Shown piece after piece: positions 25,985 to 35,095 of a stretch of 64,000 nt of DNA. The notes beneath the pieces were generated by a model that saw only the letters and a program-made list of their open reading frames with translations, searched no databases and was not told the DNA's origin. Source of the stretch: Gemmatimonadaceae bacterium. GTDB taxonomy: Bacteria > Gemmatimonadota > Gemmatimonadetes > Gemmatimonadales > Gemmatimonadaceae. Where the stretch lies: positions 1 to 64,000 of the forward strand of contig JADLCY010000015.1 in NCBI GenBank assembly GCA_020846935.1, read 5' to 3'. The translations under genes and the position numbers were made by a program. Position 1 is the stretch's first letter. Each line of letters begins with the position of its first letter.

Positions 25985-26109
25985 GAATGGCCTCTATGGT
26001 GGGGGCAGCTTTGGGAATCTGCCACGGTGGCAGGGCGCGCGAAAGCGCCCGCGCGAGACTGAGGCTCCGACGGCAGCGGGCCGACAGCCCTCAGTCCTGC
26101 GATTCAGCC

Positions 26110-26200
26110 ATCGGCCTCTCGCCAAGGCCGCGAGCGCCAGCTGCGTGCGACGCCAGGACAGCGAGCACCAGCTCCGCGCTACGCCAGGGCCGAGAGCACC
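26110..26200. repeat. three imperfect ~31 bp tandem repeats including the bcp stop codon
   Basis: Copies at 26139-26169 and 26170-26200 match at 25 of 31 positions (common core ACGCCAGG and GAGCACC); a more diverged copy covers 26110-26138. The last copy overlaps the final codons and stop of bcp, so the spacer between bcp and gcvT seems to have grown by duplication of the bcp 3' end. Confidence 0.6.
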
Positions 26201-26637
26201 TGCTCGGCGTGGCCGGCCGGCTTGACCTTCGCGAACACATGGGTGACTCGGCCGTCCGGCCCGATCACGAACGTCGTACGCTCCACGCCCATGTACCTGC
26301 GTCCATACATCGACTTCTCCTTCCACACCCCATACTGCTCGGCCAGCGCGTGATCCGCGTCGGCGAGCAACCGGAACGGGAAGTCGTACTTCTTTCGGAA
26401 CTTCGCCTGCGCGACCACCGTGTCAGGGCTGGCGCCGAGTACAACGGCATCGACGCCGTCGAAGCGAGGGAAGGCGTCGCGGAACTCACACGACTCGGTG
26501 GTGCATCCCGGCGTGTCGGCCCTGGGGTAGAAGTAGAGCACCACGCGCTTTCCCTTGAAGTCCTCCAACGACACGGTCGCACCCGTGTCGTCGGGCAGGG
26601 AGAACCCGGGAGCCATGTCTCCGACATTCACGCTCAC
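26179..26637 (-). CDS. bcp: peroxiredoxin, Bcp/PrxQ type
   Basis: 152 residues, full length. MAPGFSLPDDTG begins the thioredoxin fold; YPRADTPGCTTESCEFRDAF (20 residues) holds the peroxidatic Cys and, five residues later, the resolving Cys, which is the atypical 2-Cys PrxQ pattern. It reduces hydroperoxides at the cost of thioredoxin. The start overlaps the argF stop by 4 bp. The last codons lie in a short tandem repeat. Confidence 0.95.
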   Translation of the reverse strand: MSVNVGDMAPGFSLPDDTGATVSLEDFKGKRVVLYFYPRADTPGCTTESCEFRDAFPRFDGVDAVVLGASPDTVVAQAKFRKKYDFPFRLLADADHALAEQYGVWKEKSMYGRRYMGVERTTFVIGPDGRVTHVFAKVKPAGHAEQVLSALA

Positions 26638-27545
26638 AGCGATTCACCTCCGATCAGCACGGCCATGATGGCCTTCTGGATGTGGAGCCGATTCTCGGCT
26701 TCGTCCCACACGCGGCTCTGTGGTCCATCGATCACGTCGGCCGTCACTTCCTCGTCACGGTGCGCCGGCAGGCAGTGCAGAAAAATCGCCGACGCGTCAG
26801 CGCGCGCCATGAGGTTGGCATCGACGGTGTAGCGTGCAAAGGCCCTCTGCCGCACCGCCTGCTCTTCCTCCTGCCCCATCGACGCCCAGACGTCCGTATT
26901 CACGACGTGCGCACCCTCGACGGCCTCCCGCGGATCGCGCACCAGGGTCACGCGCGCTCCGGCGCGTGCGCGCGCCAGCAGTTCAGCGTCTGGCTCGTAG
27001 CCTTCCGGGCAGGCCAGGCGCAGCTCGAAGCCAAGTCGCCACGCCGCGTTGAGCCATGAGTTGGCCATGTTGTTGCCGTCACCGACCCACGCGATGACCT
27101 TGTCGTCGATCCCGCCGAGGTGCTGGCGCACCGTGAGCAGATCGGCGAGGATCTGGCATGGGTGCAGCAGATCGGTGAGGCCATTGATCACCGGCACCGT
27201 GGCGTGGTGGGCGAAGTCCTCGAGGTCCGCATGGCCGTACGTGCGGATCATGATCCCGTCCACGTAGCGCGAGAGTACGCGGGCCGTGTCAGCGATGGGC
27301 TCACCTCGCCCCAGCTGCACGTCGCGCTGCGAGAGGAAGAGCGCGTGACCTCCGAGCTGAGTCGCGCCCACCTCGAACGACACGCGCGTGCGCGTGGACG
27401 ACTTCATGAAGATCATCGCCAGCGACTTGCCGGCGAGTGGCCGCGCGTCATACCGCCCCGCGCGCATGCGCTCGGCAAGCGCGAAGAGCGCGTTCAGCTC
27501 CGTGGTGGAGAAATCGGGGATGGCGAGGAAATCACGGTGGGCCAT
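26634..27545 (-). CDS. argF: ornithine carbamoyltransferase
   Basis: 303 residues. The carbamoyl-phosphate loop is SSTRTRVSFEVG; HPCQILADLLT and FLHCLPAHRDEEV are the ornithine and catalytic motifs. It makes citrulline for arginine synthesis. No other arg genes are close; it follows hslU by 63 bases on the same strand and overlaps bcp by 4 bp. N-acetylornithine carbamoyltransferase is a less likely alternative, as the HCLPAHR region fits OTC. Confidence 0.92.
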   Translation of the reverse strand: MAHRDFLAIPDFSTTELNALFALAERMRAGRYDARPLAGKSLAMIFMKSSTRTRVSFEVGATQLGGHALFLSQRDVQLGRGEPIADTARVLSRYVDGIMIRTYGHADLEDFAHHATVPVINGLTDLLHPCQILADLLTVRQHLGGIDDKVIAWVGDGNNMANSWLNAAWRLGFELRLACPEGYEPDAELLARARAGARVTLVRDPREAVEGAHVVNTDVWASMGQEEEQAVRQRAFARYTVDANLMARADASAIFLHCLPAHRDEEVTADVIDGPQSRVWDEAENRLHIQKAIMAVLIGGESL

Positions 27546-27608
27546 GGCAGTGGGGCCAGAGCGGAAGGGGCGAAAACCAGTCGACGGAGCCTGCGGGTAG
27601 CGGCGTCC

Positions 27609-29063
27609 CTACAGGATGTACTTGCGCAAGTCCTCGTCGTCGAGCACGGACTTGAGCCGCTCCCTCACCATGGCGGCATCGACGACGACGGCGCCCTTGC
27701 CGCGATCGGGGAGGCCAAAGAGCACCTCATCGAGGAGGGTCGTCATCACGGTGTGCAGGCGGCGCGCGCCGATGTTCTCCATGCGCACGTTCGCGAGCGA
27801 CGCAATGTGGGCGATCTCCCGAATGCCGTCTTCGGTGAACGAGAGCTGAGCCCCATCGGCCTCCACCAGCGCCGCGTACTGTCGCGTGAGGGCGTTCTCG
27901 GGCTCGGTCATGATGCGCACGAAGTCGGCTTCCGTCAGCGCGGTGAGTTCGACGCGGATCGGGAAACGCCCCTGAAGCTCCGGAATCAGGTCGCTCGGCT
28001 TCGCCACGTGAAACGCACCGGCGGCGACGAAGAGGACGTGGTCGGTCTTCACCATGCCGTGCTTGGTCTGCACGTTGGAGCCTTCGACGATCGGCAGCAG
28101 GTCACGCTGCACGCCCTGGCGCGAGACGTCCGGCCCCGATGTTTCGCCCTTGCCGGAGGCGATCTTGTCGATTTCATCGAGGAAGACGATGCCCATCTTC
28201 TCGACACGGGCGATGGCATCGGTCACGAGGTCGTCGGTGTCGATGAGCTTCTCCAGTTCCTGCTCGAGCAGGATGCGGCGCGCCTCGCTCACCTTCAGCT
28301 GCCGCCGCTTCGTACGCTTTGGAAGCATGTCCTTCAGCATGTCGCCGATGGACTCCATCCCTTCGGGCGGGCCACCGGGAGTCATCACGCCAAAGGCAGG
28401 CGTCGTGGCCTGCTGCACCTCGACCTCGACTTCCCGCTCTTCGAGCTGACCGTCCCTGAGCAGCTGCTTGAGCTTCTCGCGCGTCCGCTGGTAGCGCTCG
28501 CGCGCGGCGGAGTCGTCGCGCTCCTGCTGCACGGCGCCGGTTGGGGAGACGACAAAGACATTGGCATCGGCGCCGGCCGCGGCGTCCCTGGACGAGGCCT
28601 TCGCATCGGCAGGCACCGGCAGCAGCAGGTCGAGCAGTCGCTCGTCGACCTTCTCATACGCGAGGTCTTCCACGTCGCTCTCGCGTTCGGTGCGCACCAT
28701 GTCGATCGCGCTCTCGACGAGATCGCGGATCATGCCCTCGACGTCGCGGCCGACGTAGCCGACCTCGGTGAACTTCGAGGCTTCGACCTTGATGAATGGC
28801 GCACCGGCCAGGCGCGCGAGGCGGCGGGCGATCTCGGTCTTCCCGACCCCCGTGGGGCCGATGAGGATGATGTTGTTGGGCGAGATCTCGTCGCGGATCG
28901 ACTCGGGGGCGCGCTGGCGGCGCCAGCGATTGCGGAGCGCGATGGCGACGGCGCGTTTGGCGGCATGCTGGCCCACGATGTAGCGATCCAGCTCTCCCAC
29001 GATCTGCGTGGGGGTGAGGTCGGCAAGTCGCGCGAGGGCGGCTTCGGTGCGGCGGGACGCCAT
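27609..29063 (-). CDS. hslU: HslU ATPase subunit of HslVU protease
   Basis: 484 residues. It starts with the typical LTPTQIVGELDRYIVGQ; Walker A is GPTGVGKTEIARR; the intermediate domain (about 110-260) is enlarged and charged; Walker B is GIVFLDEIDKIA; sensor 2 region is IGARRLHTVMTTLLDE. The C-terminal LRKYIL tail, which inserts into HslV and activates it, is intact. The ATG shares one base with the hslV stop. Confidence 0.97.
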   Translation of the reverse strand: MASRRTEAALARLADLTPTQIVGELDRYIVGQHAAKRAVAIALRNRWRRQRAPESIRDEISPNNIILIGPTGVGKTEIARRLARLAGAPFIKVEASKFTEVGYVGRDVEGMIRDLVESAIDMVRTERESDVEDLAYEKVDERLLDLLLPVPADAKASSRDAAAGADANVFVVSPTGAVQQERDDSAARERYQRTREKLKQLLRDGQLEEREVEVEVQQATTPAFGVMTPGGPPEGMESIGDMLKDMLPKRTKRRQLKVSEARRILLEQELEKLIDTDDLVTDAIARVEKMGIVFLDEIDKIASGKGETSGPDVSRQGVQRDLLPIVEGSNVQTKHGMVKTDHVLFVAAGAFHVAKPSDLIPELQGRFPIRVELTALTEADFVRIMTEPENALTRQYAALVEADGAQLSFTEDGIREIAHIASLANVRMENIGARRLHTVMTTLLDEVLFGLPDRGKGAVVVDAAMVRERLKSVLDDEDLRKYIL

Positions 29064-29602
29064 CAGGCGGCAGGCTCCACCACGGTGATGTGGCGGTTGG
29101 TGTAGATGCAGATGTCGGCGGCGATCTCGAGGCTCTTGCGCACGATCTCGGTCGGCGCGAGGTCGGTGTGCGCCACGAGCGCGCGGGCGGCACTCAGTGC
29201 GTAGGCGCCGCCGGACCCGATGGCGAGCACCCCGTCATCGGGCTCGATGATGTCGCCGTTGCCGGAGACCAGGAAGCTGTTGTTGCGATCGGCCACGGCG
29301 AGCAGCGCCTCGAGGCGTCGCAACACGCGGTCGCTTCGCCACTCCTTGGCAAGTTCGACGACAGCCTTGGGCAGGTTGCCGGGATAGCGCTCGAGCTTTT
29401 CCTCGAACTTCTCGAAGAGCGTGAACGCATCCGCGGCCGCACCGGCGAACCCGGCAACGACGCGGCCACCGGCGAGCGTGCGCACCTTCTGCGCGTTGGC
29501 CTTGGTGACGGTGTCACCCATGGTGACCTGGCCGTCACCGCCTAACGCGATGCGGGCGTCACGGCGGACACAGAGAATGGTGGTGGCGTGAAATACTGGC
29601 AT
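29063..29602 (-). CDS. hslV: HslV protease subunit
   Basis: 179 residues from the ATG at 29602. After processing, the catalytic Thr of [12 protein letters not shown] becomes N-terminal. [13 protein letters not shown] and [20 protein letters not shown] are family-typical, and [15 protein letters not shown] precedes the end. An in-frame upstream extension to 29683 is disfavoured because it would bury the active-site Thr. HslV forms the double-ring peptidase capped by HslU. Confidence 0.95.
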   Translation of the reverse strand: MPVFHATTILCVRRDARIALGGDGQVTMGDTVTKANAQKVRTLAGGRVVAGFAGAAADAFTLFEKFEEKLERYPGNLPKAVVELAKEWRSDRVLRRLEALLAVADRNNSFLVSGNGDIIEPDDGVLAIGSGGAYALSAARALVAHTDLAPTEIVRKSLEIAADICIYTNRHITVVEPAA

Positions 29603-29651
29603 TGGGGACGTGGTCGGACGGACGATCACGGCACGGCTCCTCCCGATGCCG

Positions 29652-29671
29652 CCCGGGAACACGGTCCCGGG
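29652..29671 (-). other. perfect hairpin between xerC and hslV
   Basis: CCCGGGA-ACACGG-TCCCGGG: 7 bp stem with a 6-base loop in the 112-base gap between xerC and hslV. No T run, so perhaps an mRNA processing or pausing element before hslVU. Confidence 0.35.
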
Positions 29672-29714
29672 AGCGCGGGGCATTGCCGGCCGTCAGTTCA
29701 GGTGGGACGCCGGC

Positions 29715-30680
29715 TCATGCGCGTGGATGCGCCTTGCGATACGCCGCCTTGAGGCGCTCGACGCTGGTGTGGGTGTAGATCTGTGTGGTGGACACCGATG
29801 CGTGGCCAAGAAGTTCCTGCACGCTCCGGAGGTCGGCCCCGGCGTCGAGCAGGTGCGTGGCGAACGTGTGTCGCAGGGAGTGGGTGCTGAGCCCGGCGTC
29901 CTCGTCCACCTTCCCGAGGAACCTGCTCACGACCTGCTGGATGCCGCGGGTACTGATGCGTTTGCCGGTACGCCCGAGGAAATATGCCGCCCGGTCGGCG
30001 CCATGGCCAAGTTGCCGCGTCAGGATATCGCGCCGGGCTTCGTAGTTGCGCAGCGCGAGCACGGCGTGTGATCCGACCGGAACGATGCGCTCCTTGCGAC
30101 CCTTGCCGCGGACCTTGAGCTGCTGCGATACGAGATCGAGGTCGCGCCGGTTGATGCCCTGCAATTCGGACAGCCGGATGCCTGACGAGTAGAACAGTTC
30201 GAGCATGGCGAGGTTGCGCACGTCGGCGAACGTACCGTCCATTGCCCGCGCGGCCGCGACGTCGAAGAGCCGCTCCACCTGGGCCGAATCGAGCCAGGCG
30301 GGCAGGTACTTCTCGAACTTCGGCGCCGCGACCGCGCGTGCCGGATTGGCGTCGACGAGATCTTCGCGCTGAAGGAACCGATAGAACGTGCGCAGCGCGG
30401 ACACCGTGCGACCGATCGATCGCCGCGACAGCCCCCGCCGCGTGAGCCATCCGAGAAAGCCGCGCATCAGCAGCCGATCGACCGCCAGCAGGTCGGGTGA
30501 CGCTTCCGCGCCCTGCCCCGCGAGGTACTCGAGGAAGAGGTCGATGTCGCGCGCGTAGGCAACCCGTGTGTTGGGTGAAAGGTCGCGCTCCTTGTCGAGG
30601 TGCGTCAGGAACGTCGTGACCACCTCCGGGCGCACGCGTTCGGCGACCGGTACGCTCTCGTCGAACTCGCGACGGGTCAT
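29715..30680 (-). CDS. xerC: tyrosine recombinase XerC-like
   Basis: About 321 residues from the ATG at 30680. The N-terminal SAM-like domain has TFLTHLDKERDLSPNTRVAY (20 residues). Catalytic residues of the C-terminal domain are visible: Arg in SSGIRLSEL, Lys in GKGRKERIV, His-x-x-Arg in THSLRHTFATHLL, His in LLGHASVSTTQ and Tyr in QIYTH. It resolves chromosome dimers at dif with XerD. Its place between trmFO and hslV matches the Firmicutes order. A role in another integrase system is unlikely. Confidence 0.92.
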   Translation of the reverse strand: MTRREFDESVPVAERVRPEVVTTFLTHLDKERDLSPNTRVAYARDIDLFLEYLAGQGAEASPDLLAVDRLLMRGFLGWLTRRGLSRRSIGRTVSALRTFYRFLQREDLVDANPARAVAAPKFEKYLPAWLDSAQVERLFDVAAARAMDGTFADVRNLAMLELFYSSGIRLSELQGINRRDLDLVSQQLKVRGKGRKERIVPVGSHAVLALRNYEARRDILTRQLGHGADRAAYFLGRTGKRISTRGIQQVVSRFLGKVDEDAGLSTHSLRHTFATHLLDAGADLRSVQELLGHASVSTTQIYTHTSVERLKAAYRKAHPRA

Positions 30681-30682
30681 GG

Positions 30683-32044
30683 TCAGGCCGCGCCGGCGGG
30701 AAGCAACGCGAACTCGTCCACCCACCCGCGCATCGCGGCCAACGAGCGTTCGGCAAACCGCTCGCGCTTCACACGCTTGTCGCGCACCTCGGTCGCGAGG
30801 GGCGGCAGGAGGCCGAAGTTGGCGTTCATAGGCTGAAAGTATCGCGGATCGGCCTCACGCAGGTAGCGATAGAGCGCGCCGAGCATCGTTACGGGCGGCG
30901 GCAGGACCGGCGGGAGCCCGCGCAGCTGGCGGGCGAGGTTGATACCGGCGATGAGCCCCGTGGCCGTGCTCTCGGTGTACCCTTCGACCCCCGTGAGCTG
31001 CCCCGCAAACATCACCATCGGGTCGTCGCGCAGCGAGAGGTGGGCCGACAGCGCACCGGGCGTGTTGAGGTACGAATTGCGGTGGATCGAGCCGTAACGG
31101 AGAAACTCCGCGTTCTCCAGTCCGGGGATCATGCGCAGCACCCGCTGCTGCTCCGGGATGCGAAGGCGCGTCTGGAAGCCGACCAGGTTCCACATCTGGC
31201 CCGCGGCATCTTCGCGACGCAGCTGCGTGACCGCCCACGGCCGGCGGCCGGTCGCGGGATCGGTGAGTCCAACAGGCTTCATGGGACCAAACCGCAGCGT
31301 GTCACGCCCGCGCTTCACCATCTCCTCGACCGGCATGCAGCCCTCGAAGTACGGGACTTCGTCGAACTCGTGGCCGTGATACTGGTCGGCGCTCGACAAC
31401 GCGTCGATGAAGGCCTCGTACTGCTCGCGGCTGAACGGGCAGTTGAGGTACGCGCCCTCCTCGCCGGCATCCGCCATCGTCTCCTTGTCGTACCGAGCGG
31501 CACGGAACGCGATGGACTCGTCGATGCTTTCGACGGCAACGATGGGGGCGATGGCATCGTAGAACGCGAGCCCGTCTGCGCCGAGTCGCGCGCGGATGGA
31601 CTCGGCGAGGGTGGGCGAGGTGAGCGGGCCCGTGGCGACGATGCCGCGGTCGGGGAGCCCGTTGACCTCGCCCCTGACGACCTGGACGTTCGGATGAGCC
31701 AGCACGGCATCATGCACACCCTGCGAGAACACGTCGCGATCGACGGCAAGGGCGCTGCCAGCCGGCACGCGCGCGGCGTCCGCCGAGCGAAGCACCAGGC
31801 TGCAGAGGAGCCGCATTTCCTCCTTGAGCAGCCCGTGTGCGTTGGTGATCTCGGTGCTCTTGAACGTGTTGGAGCAGACGAGTTCGGCGAGCCGATCGGT
31901 CTTGTGGGCTTCGGTCCCGCGCACCGGCCGCATCTCGTGCAACCGGACGCCGACCCCGCGCTCGGCAAGCTGCCATGCCGCTTCGCTGCCGGCCAGGCCG
32001 CCGCCGATGACGGAGACCGGACGCACGTCGCGCGGGGTGCTCAC
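30683..32044 (-). CDS. trmFO: TrmFO, folate-dependent tRNA U54 methyltransferase
   Basis: 453 residues. FAD-binding GGGLAGSEAAWQLAERGV at the N-terminus; ELVCSNTFKS holds the nucleophilic Cys; NCPFSREQYEAF, MPVEEMVKRGRDTLRFGPMK and FAGQLTGVEGYTES are family blocks. It makes m5U54 in tRNA with methylene-tetrahydrofolate. Two bases separate it from xerC; 70 bases from topA. Confidence 0.96.
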   Translation of the reverse strand: MSTPRDVRPVSVIGGGLAGSEAAWQLAERGVGVRLHEMRPVRGTEAHKTDRLAELVCSNTFKSTEITNAHGLLKEEMRLLCSLVLRSADAARVPAGSALAVDRDVFSQGVHDAVLAHPNVQVVRGEVNGLPDRGIVATGPLTSPTLAESIRARLGADGLAFYDAIAPIVAVESIDESIAFRAARYDKETMADAGEEGAYLNCPFSREQYEAFIDALSSADQYHGHEFDEVPYFEGCMPVEEMVKRGRDTLRFGPMKPVGLTDPATGRRPWAVTQLRREDAAGQMWNLVGFQTRLRIPEQQRVLRMIPGLENAEFLRYGSIHRNSYLNTPGALSAHLSLRDDPMVMFAGQLTGVEGYTESTATGLIAGINLARQLRGLPPVLPPPVTMLGALYRYLREADPRYFQPMNANFGLLPPLATEVRDKRVKRERFAERSLAAMRGWVDEFALLPAGAA

Positions 32045-32114
32045 GAGGCTGATGGTCGCGGCACTGCTGGCGCCGTCGAGAAGGGGAAGGTTGCCACGGC
32101 TCTTGCCACGCCGG

Positions 32115-34661
32115 TCAGACGGCGACCGCTTCTTCCTCGCTCTTCACCACGTCCCATTCGTTCTCGCACTTGAGGCAGCGACGGAACTCGCCGCGCGTCT
32201 TGTTCGATTTCGCCTCTGCACCAACGAATCCGCACTCGGGGCACGTCTCCTTCACGGGCTTGTCCCAGCAGATGAACTCACAGGTGGGGTAGTTCTCACA
32301 GCCAAAGAACACCTTGCCGCGCGCCTTGGAGCGACGCTGCGCCAGCTCGCCGCCGTCCCGGGGGCAATGCACGCCGGTGGGCAGGCTGCGCGTCCCGCGG
32401 CACTTGGGGAACCTGGAGCACCCGAGGAAGTCGCCCGAGCGTCCGTGGCGAATGACCATCTGCGCGCCGCACACCTGGCACAGGTGCTCGGTGAGTTGGG
32501 CGGGCTTGCGTTCGCCGGAGATGGGCCGAGTGTAGTCGCAGTTCCTGGGGTGGTTCTCGCAGGCGACAAACGGTCCGAAGAAGCCGCCCTTGGGCACGAG
32601 CTTGCCTCCGCACTTCGGGCACTTCTCCTTTGCCAGCGCCGACACATCGTGCGCCTCGGCGATCAGGCCTTCGACGTCGACGTCGTCCAGCGACTTGCCG
32701 AACGGCCCATAGAAGTCCTTGAGCACGCGGCGCCACGGCAGTTCGCCCTCCTCGATCTTGTCGAGTTCTCCCTCCATCTCGGAGGTGAAGCCGACGTTGA
32801 AGATGTCGGGGAACTGCTTGACCATCACGCGCTCGACGCTTTCGCCAAGCGGCGTCGGCGTAAAGCGGCGCTGCTCGAGAAGGGTGTAGCGACGGTCGAC
32901 GAGCGTGGAGATGATGGACGCGTAGGTCGACGGGCGGCCGATGCCGAGCCGCTCCAGTTCCTTCACCAGACTCGCCTCGGAAAACCGCGGGGGTGGCTCG
33001 GTGAAGTGCTGGTTGGGCGTGATCGTGTGCAGCGGCACCTGGTCACCTACGACCGCGATCGGCAGCGCCTGCTCGTCTTCGAGCGCCTTCCCGTCACCTT
33101 CCTCGCGCGACTCGCGATACAGGGCGAGGAACCCGGGGAACTTCACGATGCTGCCGGTGGCACGGAACAGGTAGCGCCCCTGCTGGCCATCGAAGGTGAA
33201 GTCAAGCGTCGTCGTGTCGAAGACGGCCGGGGCCATCTGCGAGGCCATGAAGCGCTGCCAGATGAGCTGGTAGAGCTTGAACTGGTCGTCCTTGAGGAAG
33301 CGCCGCACCTGGTCGGGGTGACGCGCCGGGTCGGTTGGGCGAACGGCTTCGTGCGCATCCTGCGTGTTGGCGCCCTGCTTCCTGTCCGATCCGTAGACCT
33401 GGGGACCGGCGGCGAGATACTCGGCACCGTAGAGCTGGCGCACGACGTCGCGCGCCTGGAGCGCCGACGCCTCCGACACGCGCGTGCTGTCCGTGCGCAT
33501 GTACGTGATGAGGCCAACCGCGCCCTCATCCTTGCCAAGTTCGATGCCTTCGTAGAGGTCCTGCGCGAGGCGCATCGTGCGCTTGGAGCCAAAGCCCAGC
33601 TTCTTTGCGGCCTCCTGCTGCAGCGTGGACGTGGTGAACGGCGCCGCGGGGTTCTTGCGGCGCTCGCGTCGCTTGACCTCCGTGAGCGGGAAGACGCCTA
33701 ACGGACCGCGGGCGTTCCGGCCCAGCGCCGCGGCGAGCCGAGCCGCCGTAGCGGTCACGTCGTCGACGATGCCCGTGGCCGTGGCGCCGTCATGGATCTC
33801 GACCTTTTTCTCGTTCACCGAATGGAGGCGCGCGGCGAACTTCTGCCCACCCTTCTCCAGCTCCGCGGCGATGCTCCAGTACTCCTGTGGCCTGAAGGCG
33901 CGAATCTCCCGCTCGCGCTCCACGATGAGCCGCAACGCGACCGTCTGCACGCGTCCCGCAGACAGGCCCTTCTTCACAACCTTCCACAGAATGGGTGAGG
34001 CCTTGTATCCGACAAGGCGATCGAGGATGCGCCGGGCCTGCTGCGCCTCGAACAGCCTGGTGTCGATGCGCCGCGGTTTCTCCATCGCCGCCTTCACACT
34101 GTCCTTCGTGATTTCGTGAAAGAGGACGCGATGGATCGGCGCGGTGACCTTGTGCGCCCGGCTCGCGGTCAGGTGCTCGGCCACGTGCCATCCGATCGCC
34201 TCACCCTCGCGATCAGGGTCGGTGGCGATGTAGACGGCACTGGCGTCCTTCGCCGCTTCCTTGAGCTCGGCGAGCGTCTTCTCCTTGCCCTCGATCGTGA
34301 CATAGCTGGGCTCGAAGCCCTTGTCGACGTCGATACCGAGCTTCTTGGCCGGCAGGTCGCGCACGTGCCCGACCGTCGCTTTCACGCGATAGCCGCGACC
34401 CAGGTACTTGCCGATGTTTTTCGCCTTGGTGGGCGACTCAACGATGACGAGCGCCGCGCCAGCAGCCGGCGCCTCGTCGGCCGTGACCTCGACCGGCGTC
34501 CGGCGCGCGCGTGCCTTCGTCGACGCCGACGCGGCGGCGGTTGTCTTTGCTGCAGAGCGTTTGGTGGTCTTTTTTGCCGCGGCGCGCGAAGCGCCCCGGC
34601 CGACCACCCGGCGGACGCCTAACGCTTCCTTCGAGCTGCTGCTTCGCTTCTTCGCTGCCAT
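32115..34661 (-). CDS. topA: DNA topoisomerase I with basic N-terminal tail
   Basis: 848 residues. The Toprim domain begins near residue 70 (LVIVESPTKAKNIGKYLG, ATDPDREGEAIGWH). The catalytic Tyr is in GLITYMRTDSTRVS. The C-terminus has four zinc-ribbon-like units, one with a lost Cys (CPRDGG), ending in a modern CPECG repeat. Unusual is the first 65 residues: a Lys/Ala/Ser/Thr/Arg tail (AAKKTTKRSAAKTTAAAS) like histone H1 tails, placed before Toprim. Eight bases separate it from the smg-like gene. Confidence 0.96.
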   Translation of the reverse strand: MAAKKRSSSSKEALGVRRVVGRGASRAAAKKTTKRSAAKTTAAASASTKARARRTPVEVTADEAPAAGAALVIVESPTKAKNIGKYLGRGYRVKATVGHVRDLPAKKLGIDVDKGFEPSYVTIEGKEKTLAELKEAAKDASAVYIATDPDREGEAIGWHVAEHLTASRAHKVTAPIHRVLFHEITKDSVKAAMEKPRRIDTRLFEAQQARRILDRLVGYKASPILWKVVKKGLSAGRVQTVALRLIVEREREIRAFRPQEYWSIAAELEKGGQKFAARLHSVNEKKVEIHDGATATGIVDDVTATAARLAAALGRNARGPLGVFPLTEVKRRERRKNPAAPFTTSTLQQEAAKKLGFGSKRTMRLAQDLYEGIELGKDEGAVGLITYMRTDSTRVSEASALQARDVVRQLYGAEYLAAGPQVYGSDRKQGANTQDAHEAVRPTDPARHPDQVRRFLKDDQFKLYQLIWQRFMASQMAPAVFDTTTLDFTFDGQQGRYLFRATGSIVKFPGFLALYRESREEGDGKALEDEQALPIAVVGDQVPLHTITPNQHFTEPPPRFSEASLVKELERLGIGRPSTYASIISTLVDRRYTLLEQRRFTPTPLGESVERVMVKQFPDIFNVGFTSEMEGELDKIEEGELPWRRVLKDFYGPFGKSLDDVDVEGLIAEAHDVSALAKEKCPKCGGKLVPKGGFFGPFVACENHPRNCDYTRPISGERKPAQLTEHLCQVCGAQMVIRHGRSGDFLGCSRFPKCRGTRSLPTGVHCPRDGGELAQRRSKARGKVFFGCENYPTCEFICWDKPVKETCPECGFVGAEAKSNKTRGEFRRCLKCENEWDVVKSEEEAVAV

Positions 34662-34669
34662 GTCGTTCC

Positions 34670-35092
34670 CTAGTGCATGATCGTCGGCTCGCCAAACGGC
34701 CCGAAACCCTCCGAGCCCCCGGCCTCCACCACCGATCGCGCGTCGTCCAGGCTGACCCGACCGTCAACCTGCATCATGAGTCGTTCAATGACCTGCTCCA
34801 GCGCCTCCGCCCCGAGCACCCCACCGGCCCTGAGCCCCAGCAAATACCCCCACGCCTCGGGCGTGAATCGGCTCCGCTCGTGTGGCCCCTGTATCCGGAC
34901 CGGGCCCTGTGACGTGACCGGAACCCCCTGTCCCGGACGACCAATATCAGCGAGCCATGCCGACACAATGGTACCGATCTGTCCCCGGTCGAACCCCTTC
35001 GACGTCAGGTACTCCTCGACCTCGGCGATATGTTCGGCGGTATCGAACCGCCGGCGCAACTGCGCGAGAAGATGGGTTATTCGTGGCTCCAT
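34670..35092 (-). CDS. Smg/DUF494-like protein
   Basis: 140 residues. The C-terminal half RFTPEAWGYLLGLRAGGVL and EQVIERLMMQVDGRVSLDDA (quoted in pieces) follows the Smg/DUF494 pattern of a helix ending in GVL, then a helix with Arg and a final DD. Smg lies next to topA and dprA in many proteobacteria, and here it is directly upstream of topA. The function of Smg is unknown; a link to DNA metabolism is only by neighbourhood. Confidence 0.65.
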   Translation of the reverse strand: MEPRITHLLAQLRRRFDTAEHIAEVEEYLTSKGFDRGQIGTIVSAWLADIGRPGQGVPVTSQGPVRIQGPHERSRFTPEAWGYLLGLRAGGVLGAEALEQVIERLMMQVDGRVSLDDARSVVEAGGSEGFGPFGEPTIMH

Positions 35093-35095
35093 GGC

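Noticed and set aside
29715-30680. XerC-like protein as an integrase of a mobile element
   Set aside because: It is embedded in a conserved housekeeping cluster, has XerC length, and no attachment repeats or cargo are seen.
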